Positions 24,801-35,662 are shown, numbered from the stretch's first letter. The stretch is 64,000 nucleotides of DNA from Polytrichum commune (GCA_950295325.1 OX485809.1:11348001-11412000), one strand, 5' to 3'. Notes: generated by a model not told the origin, from the sequence alone. Numbers and translations are program-made.

Positions 24801-25750
24801 CCAGGTTCCTCTAATCCCTCTCTGAACTCTTATAGTATAGGATAACTTTAGCATGCGATTCTGGGTGTGGGCACATTTGAGTTGTGTATGGTTTGCAAGG
24901 TAAAAGTACCAGTATATATGTGTGGTCTGTGTCATTGGGTAGTTGTTTAGATTGCCAGTCGTTTCACTGTGCAGTGCTACCAGTCATTTTTTAGTCAATA
25001 GCTAGTTGTATCCAGCCATGTACATGTCATTCTGTCCTTGTATTGACAAGCTAACAAGTCATTGTTTAGGTGCAACTGAAATTAATATGTCATCATGTAG
25101 TTGTTTTGACATGTTTATGAGTCCTTGTCTAGCACTTATGGAAGTCATTTAGCCGTCATTTGGAAGTCTTTTAGCAGTCATTCGCAGTCATTTAGCAATC
25201 ATTCATCAATCATTCATCAGTCATTAACCAATCATTAACCAATCATTTAGCATTAATTGTAGCGAGTGGATTAATTGTAGTGGATAAACTCTTATTCCAT
25301 AGGGTAATTTTAGGCAGTCTTAATGGGTGTGGACACATTTGAGTTTGTTATTGCGTTCTCATTGGTTTGCTCCTTAGAAGTTGTATTTTTACCCGGTTCG
25401 CATCTATTGCTGAAACATTGTTATAATGATCACTACAGTTCATTGGGTATGCGTTTAATTGATCTATGGATGGTGTGTAGGTACAATTTAATGTTGGGCA
25501 ATGTGTGCACCTCATGAGTCCGAAAAATAAGAGACGCAAGGTTGCAACCGGTAAAATCAGCGGCGTAGGGGGTGTGGACAAGTTCCACTTCAAGGTGATT
25601 CCGCAATTTTGCTATAAAGTTGATGTGACAACTGCTCACATAGGTGATGTGAAGCTTGCCTACCCACACGAGGATGGAGACCAGTGGGTAGTTAAAGACG
25701 TAGTGGGAGGCAGCACACTTTGGAATGAGAGGAGTTTGAGAGCAGCGTGA
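15844..25750 (+). CDS. TNPA-like CACTA protein, seven exons, one apparent frameshift
   Basis: Proposed exons are 15,844-15,941, 19,915-20,099, 20,593-20,705, 20,960-21,667, 21,792-21,875, 23,885-24,804 and 25,481-25,750. Six introns are GT-AG and phase-compatible. Exon 1 encodes a short charged helix (YELQRDKRVAKIKEIMKPM). Exon 4 is Pro/Trp-rich, then carries a Ptta/En/Spm plant-transposase pattern (PDQWARLCEYW ... ANARRNVKKQSNVGRAGKAG). Exon 6 begins with a coiled-coil stretch (SAVEQNQSEVRQQLSEVLLN). Exon 7 has VQFNVGQCVHLMSPKNKRRK, the usual C-terminal pattern of this family. Exon 6 starts in one frame and must leave in another: it is one base short of a multiple of three, and a G10 run at 24,605-24,614 is the likely spot. 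The product would bind subterminal repeats and assist excision. The exon 3/4 junction is the least certain; intron 5 contains a solo LTR. Confidence 0.8.
17089..18213 (+). repeat. 215-bp direct duplication, 899 bp apart, in TNPA intron 1
   Basis: The segment about 17,095-17,314 recurs at about 17,994-18,213 with few changes, for example CTATCAATG versus CTGTCAATG and GGCTCAC versus TGCTCAC. Outside this block the two sequences are unrelated. A frame within it (GVCVVSKDVDKQLRLTFLMIDR) looks protein-like in both copies, so it might be a fragment of a captured host gene that was then duplicated. I do not recognise the protein. The rest of the 4-kb intron (15,942-19,914) holds nothing I can name. 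Confidence 0.7.
20375..20460. repeat. AGTCATT cluster in TNPA intron 2
   Basis: Within about 85 bases the words TAGTCATTTAATA, TAGTCATTTGGCAGTCATG and TAGTCATTCACTAG follow one another. Same motif family as the subterminal arrays. Confidence 0.6.
21960..22320. repeat. AGTCATT/AGTCAATG cluster in TNPA intron 5
   Basis: Many close variants (AGTCATATG, AGTCAATGT, CAGTCATTTGCC, GAGTCATTG) fill this stretch just before the solo LTR. A parallel stretch at 24,930-25,080 shares longer sequence with it, including the run GTCATTGGGTAGTTGTTTAG and CAGTGCTACCAGTCATTTT, so the two introns carry duplicated motif blocks. Confidence 0.65.
22458..23790 (-). mobile_element. Solo LTR, copy 1 (1,333 bp), inside TNPA intron 5
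   Basis: The unit begins TGTGAGGCCAAACC and ends TTTTGGGCTCACA, so it has the TG...CA termini of an LTR, and is flanked by the 5-bp duplication TCCAG (22,453-22,457 and 23,791-23,795). No internal retrotransposon domain or second LTR is present, so it is a solo LTR left by recombination. Read on the minus strand it shows a TATA-like ACTATATAATCC (around 23,090) followed by a pyrimidine-rich start region, which suggests minus-strand sense. Related copies are at 33,316 and 59,398. Confidence 0.9.
24930..25260. repeat. AGTCATT/CAATCATT cluster in TNPA intron 6
   Basis: The second half is a run of near-perfect short repeats (AGTCATTTAGC, CAATCATTCATC, CAATCATTAACC). The first half duplicates the motif block at about 22,220-22,320. 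Confidence 0.65.
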
Positions 25751-26039
25751 ATTTCCTTAGACGTACTTAGCAGGGAGTAGATAAAGGTCTCTCCTACACT
25801 AAACACTGTGAACCCACATATGAACACTCTTACAGATTTTGTTGGGAACCCCACAATCAAATTCAAAGTTGTGTTGTGTTTCATGTATGATTCATGCTTT
25901 CATATTGAGGCTACATCCCAATGTTTGAATGGTGCTTGCATGCATTCACAATGCTACCCCTCTCACCTCGGCTTACGCAATGATATGCACAACTAAGAAA
26001 AGAGTAAACAATGGCTGAACGTGTTCAAAGATGGCATTA

Positions 26040-26790
26040 ACCCGAGCTCTAATAACTAGAATGTAGTTGTTCAATAGTGACTTCTTAGTCATTTACAACA
26101 CAGAAGGCCACGCCATTAAACTTCACGTCTGCGGCATGTACTGTTCAACAACCATAAAATGACTACAAAAGTACTAACCAAGAACTAGAAAACGACTACA
26201 TAAGATCTAGAAAATGATTAAAGAAGAACTATAAACCGATTAAATAATAACTACATAATAACAACAAAACGACAAAATAAGAACTTCAAAACGACTACAT
26301 AAGAACTAAAATGATTACATAAGAACTAGAAAACGACCACATAAGAACTACAGAATGGACACGTGGCGATATATTACTTGACCACATGTGAACCCGCACA
26401 CTGACATATACCATTCATGCCACGTGGCTGGATGACGTGGCAAATTGACCTGGAAGCCGCGTGTGCCAACTGGGATGTCGACGTGGATTTCACGTAACGC
26501 CACGTGTTCGGTGACATGGCATCCGTGCCAACTAGGACGTCGACGTGGATACAACGTAACGCCACGTGTTGCCACGTAACGCCACGCAATGCATACATCA
26601 TAGACAGTCAGCCACGTCATTCATCCATGTTTACGACTAGCCTAAATGACTATATCATCCGCGTTCCGACGTCATGTCCAAAACGACTAACTGTCCGTTA
26701 CAACTCGTCCGTAATAACACAAAAAATGATAGTCATTTCTGTCCGCAACGACTCAAAAAATAATCATAAACAAAGTCGTTTTTAGTCGAT
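26040..26790. repeat. Right subterminal motif array of the CACTA element
   Basis: From 26,150 to 26,360 the unit AAAACGACTACATAAGAACT recurs with variations. From about 26,390 the motifs GACGTGG, CACGTGGC and GCCACGT recur. Both motif classes also occur in the left subterminal region, which fits binding sites for the element-encoded TNPA. Confidence 0.75.
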
Positions 26791-26805
26791 TTTCTTGTAG
26801 TGAAC

Positions 26806-27590
26806 CCCACTTGAGCCTCCTAATCTTCAAAGGTTTAAAGTAGAGGATGCTAATACCAATCTTTTGGTTGATTTAGCCTAATCGATGAATCCACATGGAT
26901 TAGTGCTATGCATTATCAGCTTCATAAATTGGTGTAGACCTGGTAGGAATAAAAAAAGAAATTTAAAAAATACAGATTATAAATATGCTACAAATTTTTG
27001 AAGTCACTACATTTATGTACAAAAATCCCTCCCTGGACCCATAGATTTTAATCAAAAACATCTCTCAAAACCATCCCCATTCTTTGCCCTAAATCATATT
27101 GCCTGCTTTTATCACTATATTTAGTAATTGGAGACTTTTTCATGATTTTGAGACTACTTAAGGACATGGTTTTCAAATAAAGAACAAAGAAAACACAAAT
27201 ATATATTCAATGTGACTTAATAAACCGATTCGCATGGGCGGCACTAACCAATTTGGCACAAATACATGTCATCATAATAAGAAATTGAACCAAATATCAA
27301 ACCATTTGCATTTATTTTGAGACTTTCCAAAGTCTCCGATTAATGAATATAGTGATTTTTTCCCAAACCTCTCCCGCACTAACATCAACACTCCACCCTA
27401 TTCAAAATATGAACCTTTTTTCTTTTTTTTACTTTTACACACATGATTCAATAAAAACTCATAAGTAACCCACCCATAACTATGTCTCAGTGATTGCTAA
27501 GAAACAATCATCTTGCGTTCTCCAAAAACCGCCCGTGCTTTGTGCTAGAGACATTTGGATGGAATAAAGTGTACTCTTGTTACACGATTA
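26806..27590. other. AT-rich flank, no gene recognised
   Basis: Between the CACTA element and the 4.1-kb unit I see only AT-rich sequence with no open frame above 60 codons and no repeat I can match elsewhere in the window. Confidence 0.5.
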
Positions 27591-28064
27591 GGAGATGTGG
27601 GGACACGCGAACACCAAAAGTTCCGGATTGGCGGGTTTTTGTGCCAAATCCGGATATTTCCGGGTGACCTTAGTATCGTCCAGGGATTCTGTGAAGTGTA
27701 GGAGGTCTAAAATTCTCCGTACCTGCTTATTTCTTCTTCCTTAGCCAAATTTCCGGAAATCCTAATTTCCGGATATTTGGTCTTTGGGGACATTCTTAGC
27801 CTTTTTCCGGAGGGTACCTCTCCGGATGTTATTTCTAGGTCCTCTTTATAATACTTACCCACCCCTTTACGTCTACTCTCTAGAATAATTGGTTTCTTCC
27901 GGTGAAGACGTCCTTGATAAGGTTAGAATCCGGAAACTCCCTCACAACCAATCCGGATTGATCAGGTCCGTCCTGGCAGGTCACGCAGAGAGATCTGGAT
28001 TGTTTCTTGGGACCAAAGTGGCCAGAGGAGTCCGGATTCCAACCGGAGATCTAACTCGACGGGA

Positions 28065-28575
28065 TGAGTAGGTGACCCGTACCACTTTCCGGATTACCCC
28101 GTCCAAAGACTGTGAGACCTCTTCAGAAGGTCGGAGGGCATAAGTCCGGCACCTTCCGGATCTTGCCCAGTCCTAACGACGGCTATCTCACATGGACGTT
28201 ACCCAGGCATTCGGAACAATGAGGATCTCTTCCTACTGCACTCCGGAGGTGGCCTCCTATCGGAATCCTTACTAATCCGGACCTCTCCTTCTCCGTCCGA
28301 CGGATCTGTCCGGCTACCTTTACCTTGGATTCTACTCAATCTGAGATAACTAGGCGATCCGTACCACTAATCCGGGCAGGTCCGTCTAAGGACGGTGGGA
28401 CCTCTTCAGAAGATCAGATTGGCGTAAGTCCGGATTCCTTCCGGATCTCACCCAATCTTCCCAGCGGCTATCCCACCTAGACGTTACCCAACCTACCGGA
28501 TTAGTGAGGTTTCCCTCCCACTACACTCAGAGGGGATCTACAAGGCGGTAACCGGATCTGATCCGGGTCTCCTCT
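28065..28575 (+). repeat. Diverged tandem duplication, about 281-bp period
   Basis: About 28,070 (GACCCGTACCAC ... GACCTCTTCAGAAG ... TAAGTCCGG ... ACGTTACCCA) is repeated from about 28,350 (GATCCGTACCAC ... GACCTCTTCAGAAG ... TAAGTCCGG ... ACGTTACCCA) with many substitutions. The block is non-coding and lies downstream of the minus-strand gene. Confidence 0.7.
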
Positions 28576-28901
28576 CTCATGTCCTATCCGGAACTCCTAT
28601 CCTTCATGCCCTCCCTTTCTCTTCCACTAACGATCTCCGGGTCATTCACACACACAGCAATCAAGAGAAGTCAAGGGGTGAGAAGCAAAGACATTTATTC
28701 GGGGTAGGAGTAACCACAATACAACAATGGAGAAGGAACCCCCCCCAAGCTCCCTATTCAGCCTTAAGTAGAGGCTCAAAAATCCCTAAACTGAGGGCGG
28801 CGGCCCAAGCGGCCGCCGCTCAAGAAAACCCTAACTACCCCCGGTCTCCCGGATTTCTCGGATCTAGATCCGGGTTTTCCGCTGACACTATCAAAGGAAA
28901 A

Positions 28902-28907
28902 TTTTAT
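28902..28907 (-). terminator. AATAAA polyadenylation signal
   Basis: The plus strand reads TTTATT, so the minus strand has AATAAA 75 bases beyond the last stop codon (28,982) of the gene in the 4.1-kb unit. The position fits a 3' UTR. Confidence 0.55.
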
Positions 28908-28981
28908 TAATCGTCTTCAAAAACTCCTAAGTCCTACCTGCCTACCTCCCTTCTGCCCAATCAATCTAGCCACTCCCCTAA

Positions 28982-31054
28982 TTAAGAAGACCGGTGCTTC
29001 TTCGGAGCCGATCCCTCCTTGGAGCGACTCCCTAATCCGCTGACGGCGGATGAGCCCCTGGCCGGCGACGCCTTCTGCAGCCGCGTGAGCATCCTCCTCA
29101 TGTTCGGAGACGGAGCAACCTCGTCCTCCGAATCCGCTGCCCTCTCGGTCCGTGGGGTAGCGGTCCCTGGTGTCCCGGAGACTGTCCCTGGGGTTCCGGA
29201 AGCTGTCCCCATCCGGATGCTTCGGACTGGAGAAGGATCGCTTCCGGTGCCCTGCTCCGGATTCCGTCCACCCGAGAGTGAAGCCGTCCACGGATCCCTG
29301 TTGGAGGCCGCTCTCGAGTGTGGCGGAGGAAATGGACTCACCACTTGGCAGTCCCGTGGAGACGATGGCGAGGCGTGGGTCATAGGAGCCTTGCCCCTAC
29401 TCGGAGTGGCCTCCCGATCGGAAGTCTGGTGCCGGATCGGCGTCCGAGCCCTATCCGGAGTCCGGGACCTATCCGAGTTCCGCGGAACAGGGGACTGGCC
29501 CCTTCCGGATCGGACCGACCCGGTGCTCTTCCGCCTCACCTGGGGAGAATGGACCCTTTCCGGAGCCCCTCCGGAATGACCAGGCCGAGAGCCGCCTCCT
29601 TGCTGGCAGGGTCCTGCAGAGGCCGGCGGATTCTAAACCAGGGCTACTTCACCAACCACCTCGTAGAGGGTCCCGGTTGGTGACCCTGGCGGACCCGGAT
29701 AGAGCACTCTCCGCGGTGTTCCGCTTGGCAGGACCACCCTCTGGATTTCCGCCAGGAGATCCTTCATCGTCCGTGAGTACTTCACGAGGATGGGGAGGGT
29801 CTTCCTGGCGGATGCCGGTTCTCCTGACTCCATCATCCGGTCGTAGAGATGTGCCTTGTTCACGATCTCCGCCGGATGACCCACCAGCTCCCGGATTCGG
29901 CTGAAGAGCACTGCCTGCTCCGCATGATACTTCCGGATCTCCTCACTCTTCTGACTCAGCTCCTGGGTCATAGCCGCTACCTGTGCGGTGAGGTGGGCGT
30001 TCTCCGTCTTGGCCTGCTCCAGCTCCTTCCGGTCCGCCCTCTTTGCCAATTCCCGGAGAATGTTTCCGGGTCCGCAGTCGTCCAGAGCATGGTTCGCCCC
30101 CTTGACGATGTGCTCCAGTCGGTAGTACTGGGTCTTGAGGTCCTCCATCCCCTCCTGGAACCGCTTGAATGGATTCTCCGGGAAGTCCCAAGCGGATAGG
30201 TCCACATTTCGCCATGGGGTCTCCCGGCTGGGTCCGGCTTCCGGATGTTGGTGCGGGGGAGGGGGAGAGAGTGGCCTCGAGACGGTTGGTGGCGGGCTTC
30301 CGGGTGACGAGGGAGGTGCTTCCGGAAGAATAGGGTCGCTGGAGGTCTCCGTCTCGACGTCTCCGGCTTCCGGGAGCAGCTTGTAGGTGACCTCATCCGC
30401 CGCTATTGTGAGCAGGTCCTCCTCCTCTGCCGTGATGCAGTCGAAATGCTGGTAGAGGTGCAAAATGAAGGGGGAGAGGAAGGAGGGTTTCCGGCCAATA
30501 TGGGGGAGGGCCCGTCCGACTATCTCCTGGATGATCAGGCCCCAATTCACCGGCCGGACTCCGGACATTGCACCAAACAGCGTGTTAGCCATGGTGAGGC
30601 TAATCCGCTTCGGCTTGTCCGGATTGAGAATGGGCAGGAGAAACTCTAGCACTCTCCGCTCCCTAATATTCCGGCAGTTCCCTGGGTGAAACCCGTCCTT
30701 TGGATCCGCGTCCCCTCTGAATTTCCCGGCGAACAGGCCGTCGCGGCGGCCGGCCCACCCCTCCGTGATTCCCCTGGGAAACCCGTAGACCCTGTTCCAC
30801 GTATCCGGAGTCCAATGTTCCGGATCCCTCCTCTTTGTGCCTAGCCACTGATTTCCCCTCTCGAATTTAAACTCGCGGAGGGTATCTTCCGCTCTGAGAT
30901 TCCAGGGTTTGGAGAGCAATCCCGCACAACCCATGACCCTGAGATCCTCCGCGAGCTCCTGCAACTCTCTATCCTCCCTCGGAATTGCAGGGGTGAGGGC
31001 TTTCAGCGGAATCGGGATGGGTTCCCGCTGATCCTCTTCCTGTGCTTCCGGCAT
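28982..31054 (-). CDS. Element-borne plant 'transposon protein'-like ORF split by one in-frame TAG
   Basis: The first open part (31,054-29,633) encodes 473 aa. It has a globular N-terminal half (HWTPDTWNRVYGFPRG ... ISLTMANTLFGAMSGVRPVN ... FLSPFILHLYQHFDC) that resembles the putative plant transposon protein domain found in accessory ORFs of plant retroelements. This is followed by a Pro/Ser linker and a coiled coil (ELEQAKTENAHLTAQVAAMT). After a single TAG (29,633-29,635) the same frame stays open to 28,982 for another 217 codons, rich in Ser, Arg and Pro (RSRTPDRARTP) and ending in a basic tail. This could be readthrough, a spliced stop (a CAG/GTGAGG donor-like site lies nearby) or a disabling mutation. 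Function is unknown; I claim only an accessory protein of a mobile element. Confidence 0.6.
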
Positions 31055-31283
31055 TTTCCTCTCTTCTCACCCTTTCTGGCTTGCAACCTCTCCCTCTCTC
31101 TTCCGGAGTCCTTCTCTTCCGTCTAAGTGCCACAAAGTCCCGGCAAGCCCACTGCCGGTGACTGAAAAGTGCTGAGTCCCAGCAATCCAACTGCTGGCGG
31201 CTCGAAAGAAGGAACACCTCACCACTCGTTCTCTCAACAGGTTGCCTTTTTCCAGAAAAGAGTGTGAGGGAGAAGGAAGGGAC

Positions 31284-31291
31284 CCTTAAAT
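31284..31291 (-). promoter_or_regulatory. TATA-like box for the element-borne gene
   Basis: The minus strand reads ATTTAAGG followed by a pyrimidine-rich tract (TTCCTTCTCCCTC), about 230 bases upstream of the ATG at 31,054. The layout resembles an LTR promoter, but the TATA match is imperfect. Confidence 0.4.
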
Positions 31292-31726
31292 CTCCTTCCT
31301 CCCTCTTCCTTCCCCTGTTACCGTTCGGTTTAACGGAAAACGGTTACCAACCGTTTTCCGGCGGTTCCCACCAACGGTTTTACTAACATTTTCACCAACG
31401 GCTCTCTTTTCCCCCAACCGCCATAAGGCCCGTTGTAACCGCCACTTCCGGGCCGTTGGGTAATCTTGGCGCGTCCGTCACTTGGTCCGGACCAAGGGTT
31501 TGGACCATGATTGCATGGTCCGCCCATCCTATTTGACGGACCGGTCATAGTACTTATTTAGAGTCGTTTTACCGCACAAGGCGGGGTTAGACTACTCTAT
31601 TTCCTAGTACCATTAATTTTGTCCTAATAGACCCTATTATCCTCAGATAAGCAAGGTAAAATACGGAAATTGAATCCGTATTTCCGTATTTCCGTATTTC
31701 CGTCGAATTTGGACTCCCACAGGAGA

Positions 31727-33310
31727 CGTGCATATGGTGAGCCTCTCTACCTTACCAAAGAGTCCCCCACCTACCGGAATGTTGGCCTTAGTACTAACAT
31801 AAAATATGGAAGGAGCTAACCTAATTATACAGCAATAGAATGAAGAGCATCTACCTATTTGTAAGACTTCCTGAAATACCTGAGGCTCCGGCCGGTGCTA
31901 AAGCCATCCCCATGAATTCGGGAACTTCTTCATCCTTGGATTCACGGCGGCATACAAAGCCATCACACCTTATTTTTCTTTTGCAATGTCCTTCTCCGGG
32001 ATATCATAACAACATGGCACTTTGAGAAGTTGTCATCCAGACCAAATGTGAGAAACATCAAGGGATATTCTGTGGAATACTGTCAGTCCCATAGAACATT
32101 GTTATGGATCTGAATGATGTTATGTAGAAAACACTTGATGAACGATTTTTACTAAAATCTCGCCTAAGGTACATGGGTTTTCAATGGTCACTTCGTCCAA
32201 CTAGCCTACTTCTTGTAGGATATGAAACATGTGATTAAGGTAACCAACCCATTCCCACCCACCACCTCAATTTCGCAGCTTAGGCCAACTATTTTCATGT
32301 TGTCACTATATCAATTTATGATGAGTGCTAATAGGTCATGGTCAAACTCTATTTTAGCCGAATGTCAGTACTTAAGTTGACATTTAGGTCTAGATTGTAA
32401 GCATATTCAAGTGTCGTAATTACCATTTATAGGCGTCAAGCTTTTTTAGCTTTCCAAACCAATCGGTGATCGGAAATAGGTTAGTCTATATCACGAGTAT
32501 AGGTCAAAGAGAATATCGACTTAGAAAATTCATAGTTTTTTGGTTATTGCAAAATATATGAAGTGCTTCTTATTTCTATTTCCCTACATTGGGAATTTTT
32601 TCTTTGATCATACTTAAACCACCCATTTGTAAAATTGCTTAGCTAGTTGGGATTGGTATGGCTCTGTTACTCCAAGATGGTCAGCAAATCCACATCAAGG
32701 CCATAGCTACTTTTCCTTGTAGTATTTGGAGCTCAATATATGAATATCTTGTTCATTAATTGCTCATTAAATGGTCACGTAGGTCCTCCTCCCCCATTAT
32801 GTTCACTATTTAGCCTAGAAAGGTTGTCATGTTTTGAGCATACAATCCAATCTCTTTTCAACACACATCTTTTTAGTATTCTTTTTTGGAGCCACATCAA
32901 ACCACATATCATTTAAACGTAGGTGTCCAAATAAGAAACGTGCTTGAATAAGGATCGTCTACCTTACAAGCAAGAAGATGGTAGGTTGTGAAACTCAACA
33001 CCAATCACTAGAGAAAAAAATTGACGTGTTGTTATGATGTCTAGGACGGACTTGGAAAAGGGGTTTGAACCAATGTTGGTATGATGTTGTCATTTTTATA
33101 TACCATTCAGGTATTAATAATGAGGATTTCATATTTTTTGATACTAATAAGGTATAAATATTTGATGGTATTTTTTGTTTTTGATGCCATTCAAGTTTAT
33201 GTACCATGCACAAACCTTTATTCCTACGGGAAATTGCCCTAATATCAACATGGTTTAAAATGCAATCAACCTAAATACCAATTTGGTCTGAAAATATTTT
33301 GTCACCTTAA
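31727..33310. other. AT-rich gap; contains an unfilled relative of the MITE B target
   Basis: Around 32,060-32,130 the sequence (GGAATACTGTCAGTCCC, then GAACATTGTTATGGAT) matches the two sides of the MITE at 5,650-6,059 joined together. Otherwise I see no gene; the longest frames are 61-72 codons with no recognisable pattern. Confidence 0.55.
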
Positions 33311-33315
33311 GATAC

Positions 33316-34553
33316 TGTGAGACCAAACCACCCACCCCTTTGCGTCGTAGTCCGGGTGAGGGCATGTAGCTCACATTCACTGTTCACAGTGTTCCACTTC
33401 CCCGATGTCATCAACCTCCACCGCATTCCACATCAATATGGGCACACCGGTTTATTCCACAATAAGTGTACAAGCATTGAAAAATGCTCTTCTCTACTTA
33501 TTTCCCTCCTTCTACACACTATCACACCACACAATCAAATCCCTACCTAAAACTCACGCCCTTATGTCACAACCTTGCAATTGTGACCCCCTCACACACT
33601 ACTACTCTAATTTCCTAATGTGATCCTTCCCTCCTTGCCTAATTAACCAACCCATGATATAATATGGTCCTAATACCCCTAATCCCTGCCCTTAACTCAA
33701 CTTCAGTCCCGGTATTTTGGCCATGATTGTACGCTGTCTGGGCTCGGGGCTGACCCGTCATTGCCCGTCACGGGTCGGGCAGTTGGGCTCCCGTTCGGCC
33801 GTCTCCGAGATAAGGAGCTCAACTCCAAAGCTGCCGAACCAGGAGCTTAGCTCCAATGCTGCTCAACTCAAGAGCTTAGCCCCAGTTGCCGAATCAGGAG
33901 CTTAGCTCCAATGCTGCTCAACTCAAGAGCTTGTTCCAAGTCGCTGAATCAGGAGATTGCTCCAATGTTGCTCAACTCAAGAGCTTAGCCCCAACTGCCG
34001 AATCAGGAGCTTAGCTCCAATGCTGCTCAACTCAAGAGCTTGTTCCAAGTCGCTGAATCAGGAGCTTGCTCCAGCCGCTCGACTCAAGAGCTTATTCCAA
34101 GGTCACCCAAATCAGGAGCTTGCTCCAGCCGCTAACCCCCTCCCTTCTCAAATCAGGGGCTTCGGGCTCTCCTCCTCGGGGGTTGTAATGCCGACGTTCT
34201 TCTCCCCTTACCTTCCTTTTGTCCCTGCCTTCCAAATCCAGCTTAAACCCAAGACGACCCTTATCCATAACCCCTCAACCCCTAAACCAACACGGGAAGG
34301 CCCTAATTCAAACACCTAAACCAAAGGCCCTTCCCCTTAACTTGAACACGCACACACTTAACTTAATCACCCAACCCCTAATTCCGCTAATCCCTTAATT
34401 AAACACGCCACGCAAGCCTAAGGCTTAAAACATAATTCCACACCAAACTTCACTTTTTTTTTCTGCTTTTCGATGTTTTGACAATAGCATCAAATGCAAC
34501 TTTAAGTAAATTCTAAGCATAAAACAAATGTGAGCACCCATTTTGGGCTCATA
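33316..34553 (-). mobile_element. Solo LTR, copy 2 (1,238 bp)
   Basis: It begins TGTGAGACCAAACCACCCACCC and ends TTTTGGGCTCATA, with a perfect 5-bp duplication GATAC (33,311-33,315 and 34,554-34,558). The final CA is mutated to TA, so it is somewhat older or was mutated after insertion. It is related to copy 1 at both ends but has a different middle, including a tandem block at 33,812-34,140. Confidence 0.88.
33812..34140. repeat. Tandem repeat inside solo LTR copy 2
   Basis: Units built on AGGAGCTTAGCTCCAATGC and CAACTCAAGAGCTTAGCCCC alternate for about 330 bp with a period near 55 bp or its multiples. On the minus strand they share the core GCATTGGAG with the much larger 35-bp array of LTR copy 3. 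Confidence 0.75.
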
Positions 34554-34558
34554 GATAC

Positions 34559-35660
34559 CCGCCAAATATTGATGTTTGATGGATACTATATTTTTGATAC
34601 CTACATGTAGAATTTTTGATACCAATATTCATGTTGATTATTGATACCATGTAATTCACTTCTATACAAATCTACCATTGCTCTAGACCCTCTTGGGCCT
34701 TTATCTTTAACTTCTTTGATGACTATAGAGCTTGTCATGTAGATTTTGACCAGATACATGAGAATCTATGAGATATGCAAGATTAAAGTAGTAAACCTTC
34801 ACAATAACTTGGATTGAGCCCTTGAAGAAGCAACACACATGACAGATAGATAGATAGAAACTCCGGTCCCTTTTAAGCAAGGGGCTGGCGTGAATAAAGT
34901 GTCCGTTCATAATGTCAATGACCCGATGCCCACCGGACAAGGGGACATTGGGGCAATACTACTCTCCCCTTTCGAGGATGGGCACTATAGTGACACACTA
35001 TACTAGTTCCTAGCTAGCCACTAGTGCCTTGAAGATACCGGACATGGTATCCCCCCAAAGGACTTTGAGGTACCCATACAACAAGGTCCAAGGGGACGAG
35101 ACTTGTATGTGAGCGGTGAGCAGAGAGCGGAGAGCAGAGAGTGGCGATTTGGAGAGCGGAGAGCAGAAATGGTGTAAAAATAGGAAATATTCTATATTAA
35201 ATTTAGAATTTCCTAAAAATAGTACAAGAATATACTTAGAATATTCCAGATTATGCCAGAAATAGAAAAAATTTGGGACCTATTTCCGTGGAATGTGTAG
35301 GCACTAAATAAAATAAATGCCTTGAATTTGAAATGGTCTGATTTAGTTTGGGAACCGTGAAGTGCAAAAATGATAGTAAAATTGTGATATAATAAATAAG
35401 TAGATGATGAAAACCAAGGATGATCCCAAGATGTATAGAGACACATGATACAGTTGAGTATTGTAATCCAACATTTTGAGTTGAATAAAAATAATCCATG
35501 CGATTGTATTTATTATATTATTGAGCTGACAATCTTAAATTATTCAATGAAAATCTTATATCACTTAGTCTATGTCGTACTCGATTAGAAACATGGATGA
35601 ATAGGCACTACTTCATCGATCTATCATGTTGATGGGAGAAAGGGACACTCCTAGAGTAAA
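34559..35660. other. Gap with a SINE-tail-like segment, no gene
   Basis: About 35,080-35,170 (AAGGTCCAAGGGGACGAGAC, then TATGTGAGCGG and GAGAGCGGAGAGCAGAGAG) resembles the 3' part of the tRNA-derived SINE at 51,400-51,600 read on its sense strand, so a second, 5'-truncated or diverged SINE copy is likely here. Nothing else is recognisable. Confidence 0.45.
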
Positions 35661-35662
35661 TC

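Larger units (their letters stand above)
9788..26802. mobile_element. Complete CACTA (En/Spm) DNA transposon, 17,015 bp
   Basis: The left end reads CACTACAACAAA, and the right end is TTTCTTGTAGTG, which inverts to CACTACAAGAAA. Both sides carry the identical 3-bp duplication AAC (9,785-9,787 and 26,803-26,805), as expected for this superfamily. Inside are a TNPD/TNP2-type transposase on the minus strand, a TNPA-type gene on the plus strand, and subterminal arrays of ACGACTA/TAGTCGT and GACGTGG motifs at both ends. The intact ends and nearly open genes indicate recent activity. It has itself been hit by a solo LTR (22,458-23,790). Confidence 0.96.
27596..31721 (-). mobile_element. 4,126-bp TG...CA unit with its own gene (giant LTR or LTR-like element)
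   Basis: The unit starts TGTGGGGACACG, ends GGACTCCCACA and is flanked by the 5-bp duplication GGAGA (27,591-27,595 and 31,722-31,726). The ends form the short inverted repeat TGTGGGG/CCCACA. TG...CA termini plus a 5-bp duplication are the marks of LTR retrotransposon insertion. I see no pair of terminal direct repeats and no gag or pol domain, so it reads as a very long solo LTR carrying a minus-strand gene, or an internally deleted element. The word CCGGA is strikingly frequent throughout, unlike the neighbouring DNA. Confidence 0.75.

Noticed and set aside
29019-29683. Plus-strand frames of 120-186 codons in the 4.1-kb unit
   Set aside because: Antisense of the CCGGA-rich accessory ORF; the unit's promoter-like box and AATAAA support the minus strand.
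27596-31721. Full LTR retrotransposon with two LTRs
   Set aside because: No direct terminal repeat is visible between the left 1 kb and the right 1 kb, and there are no gag, protease, RT or integrase motifs.
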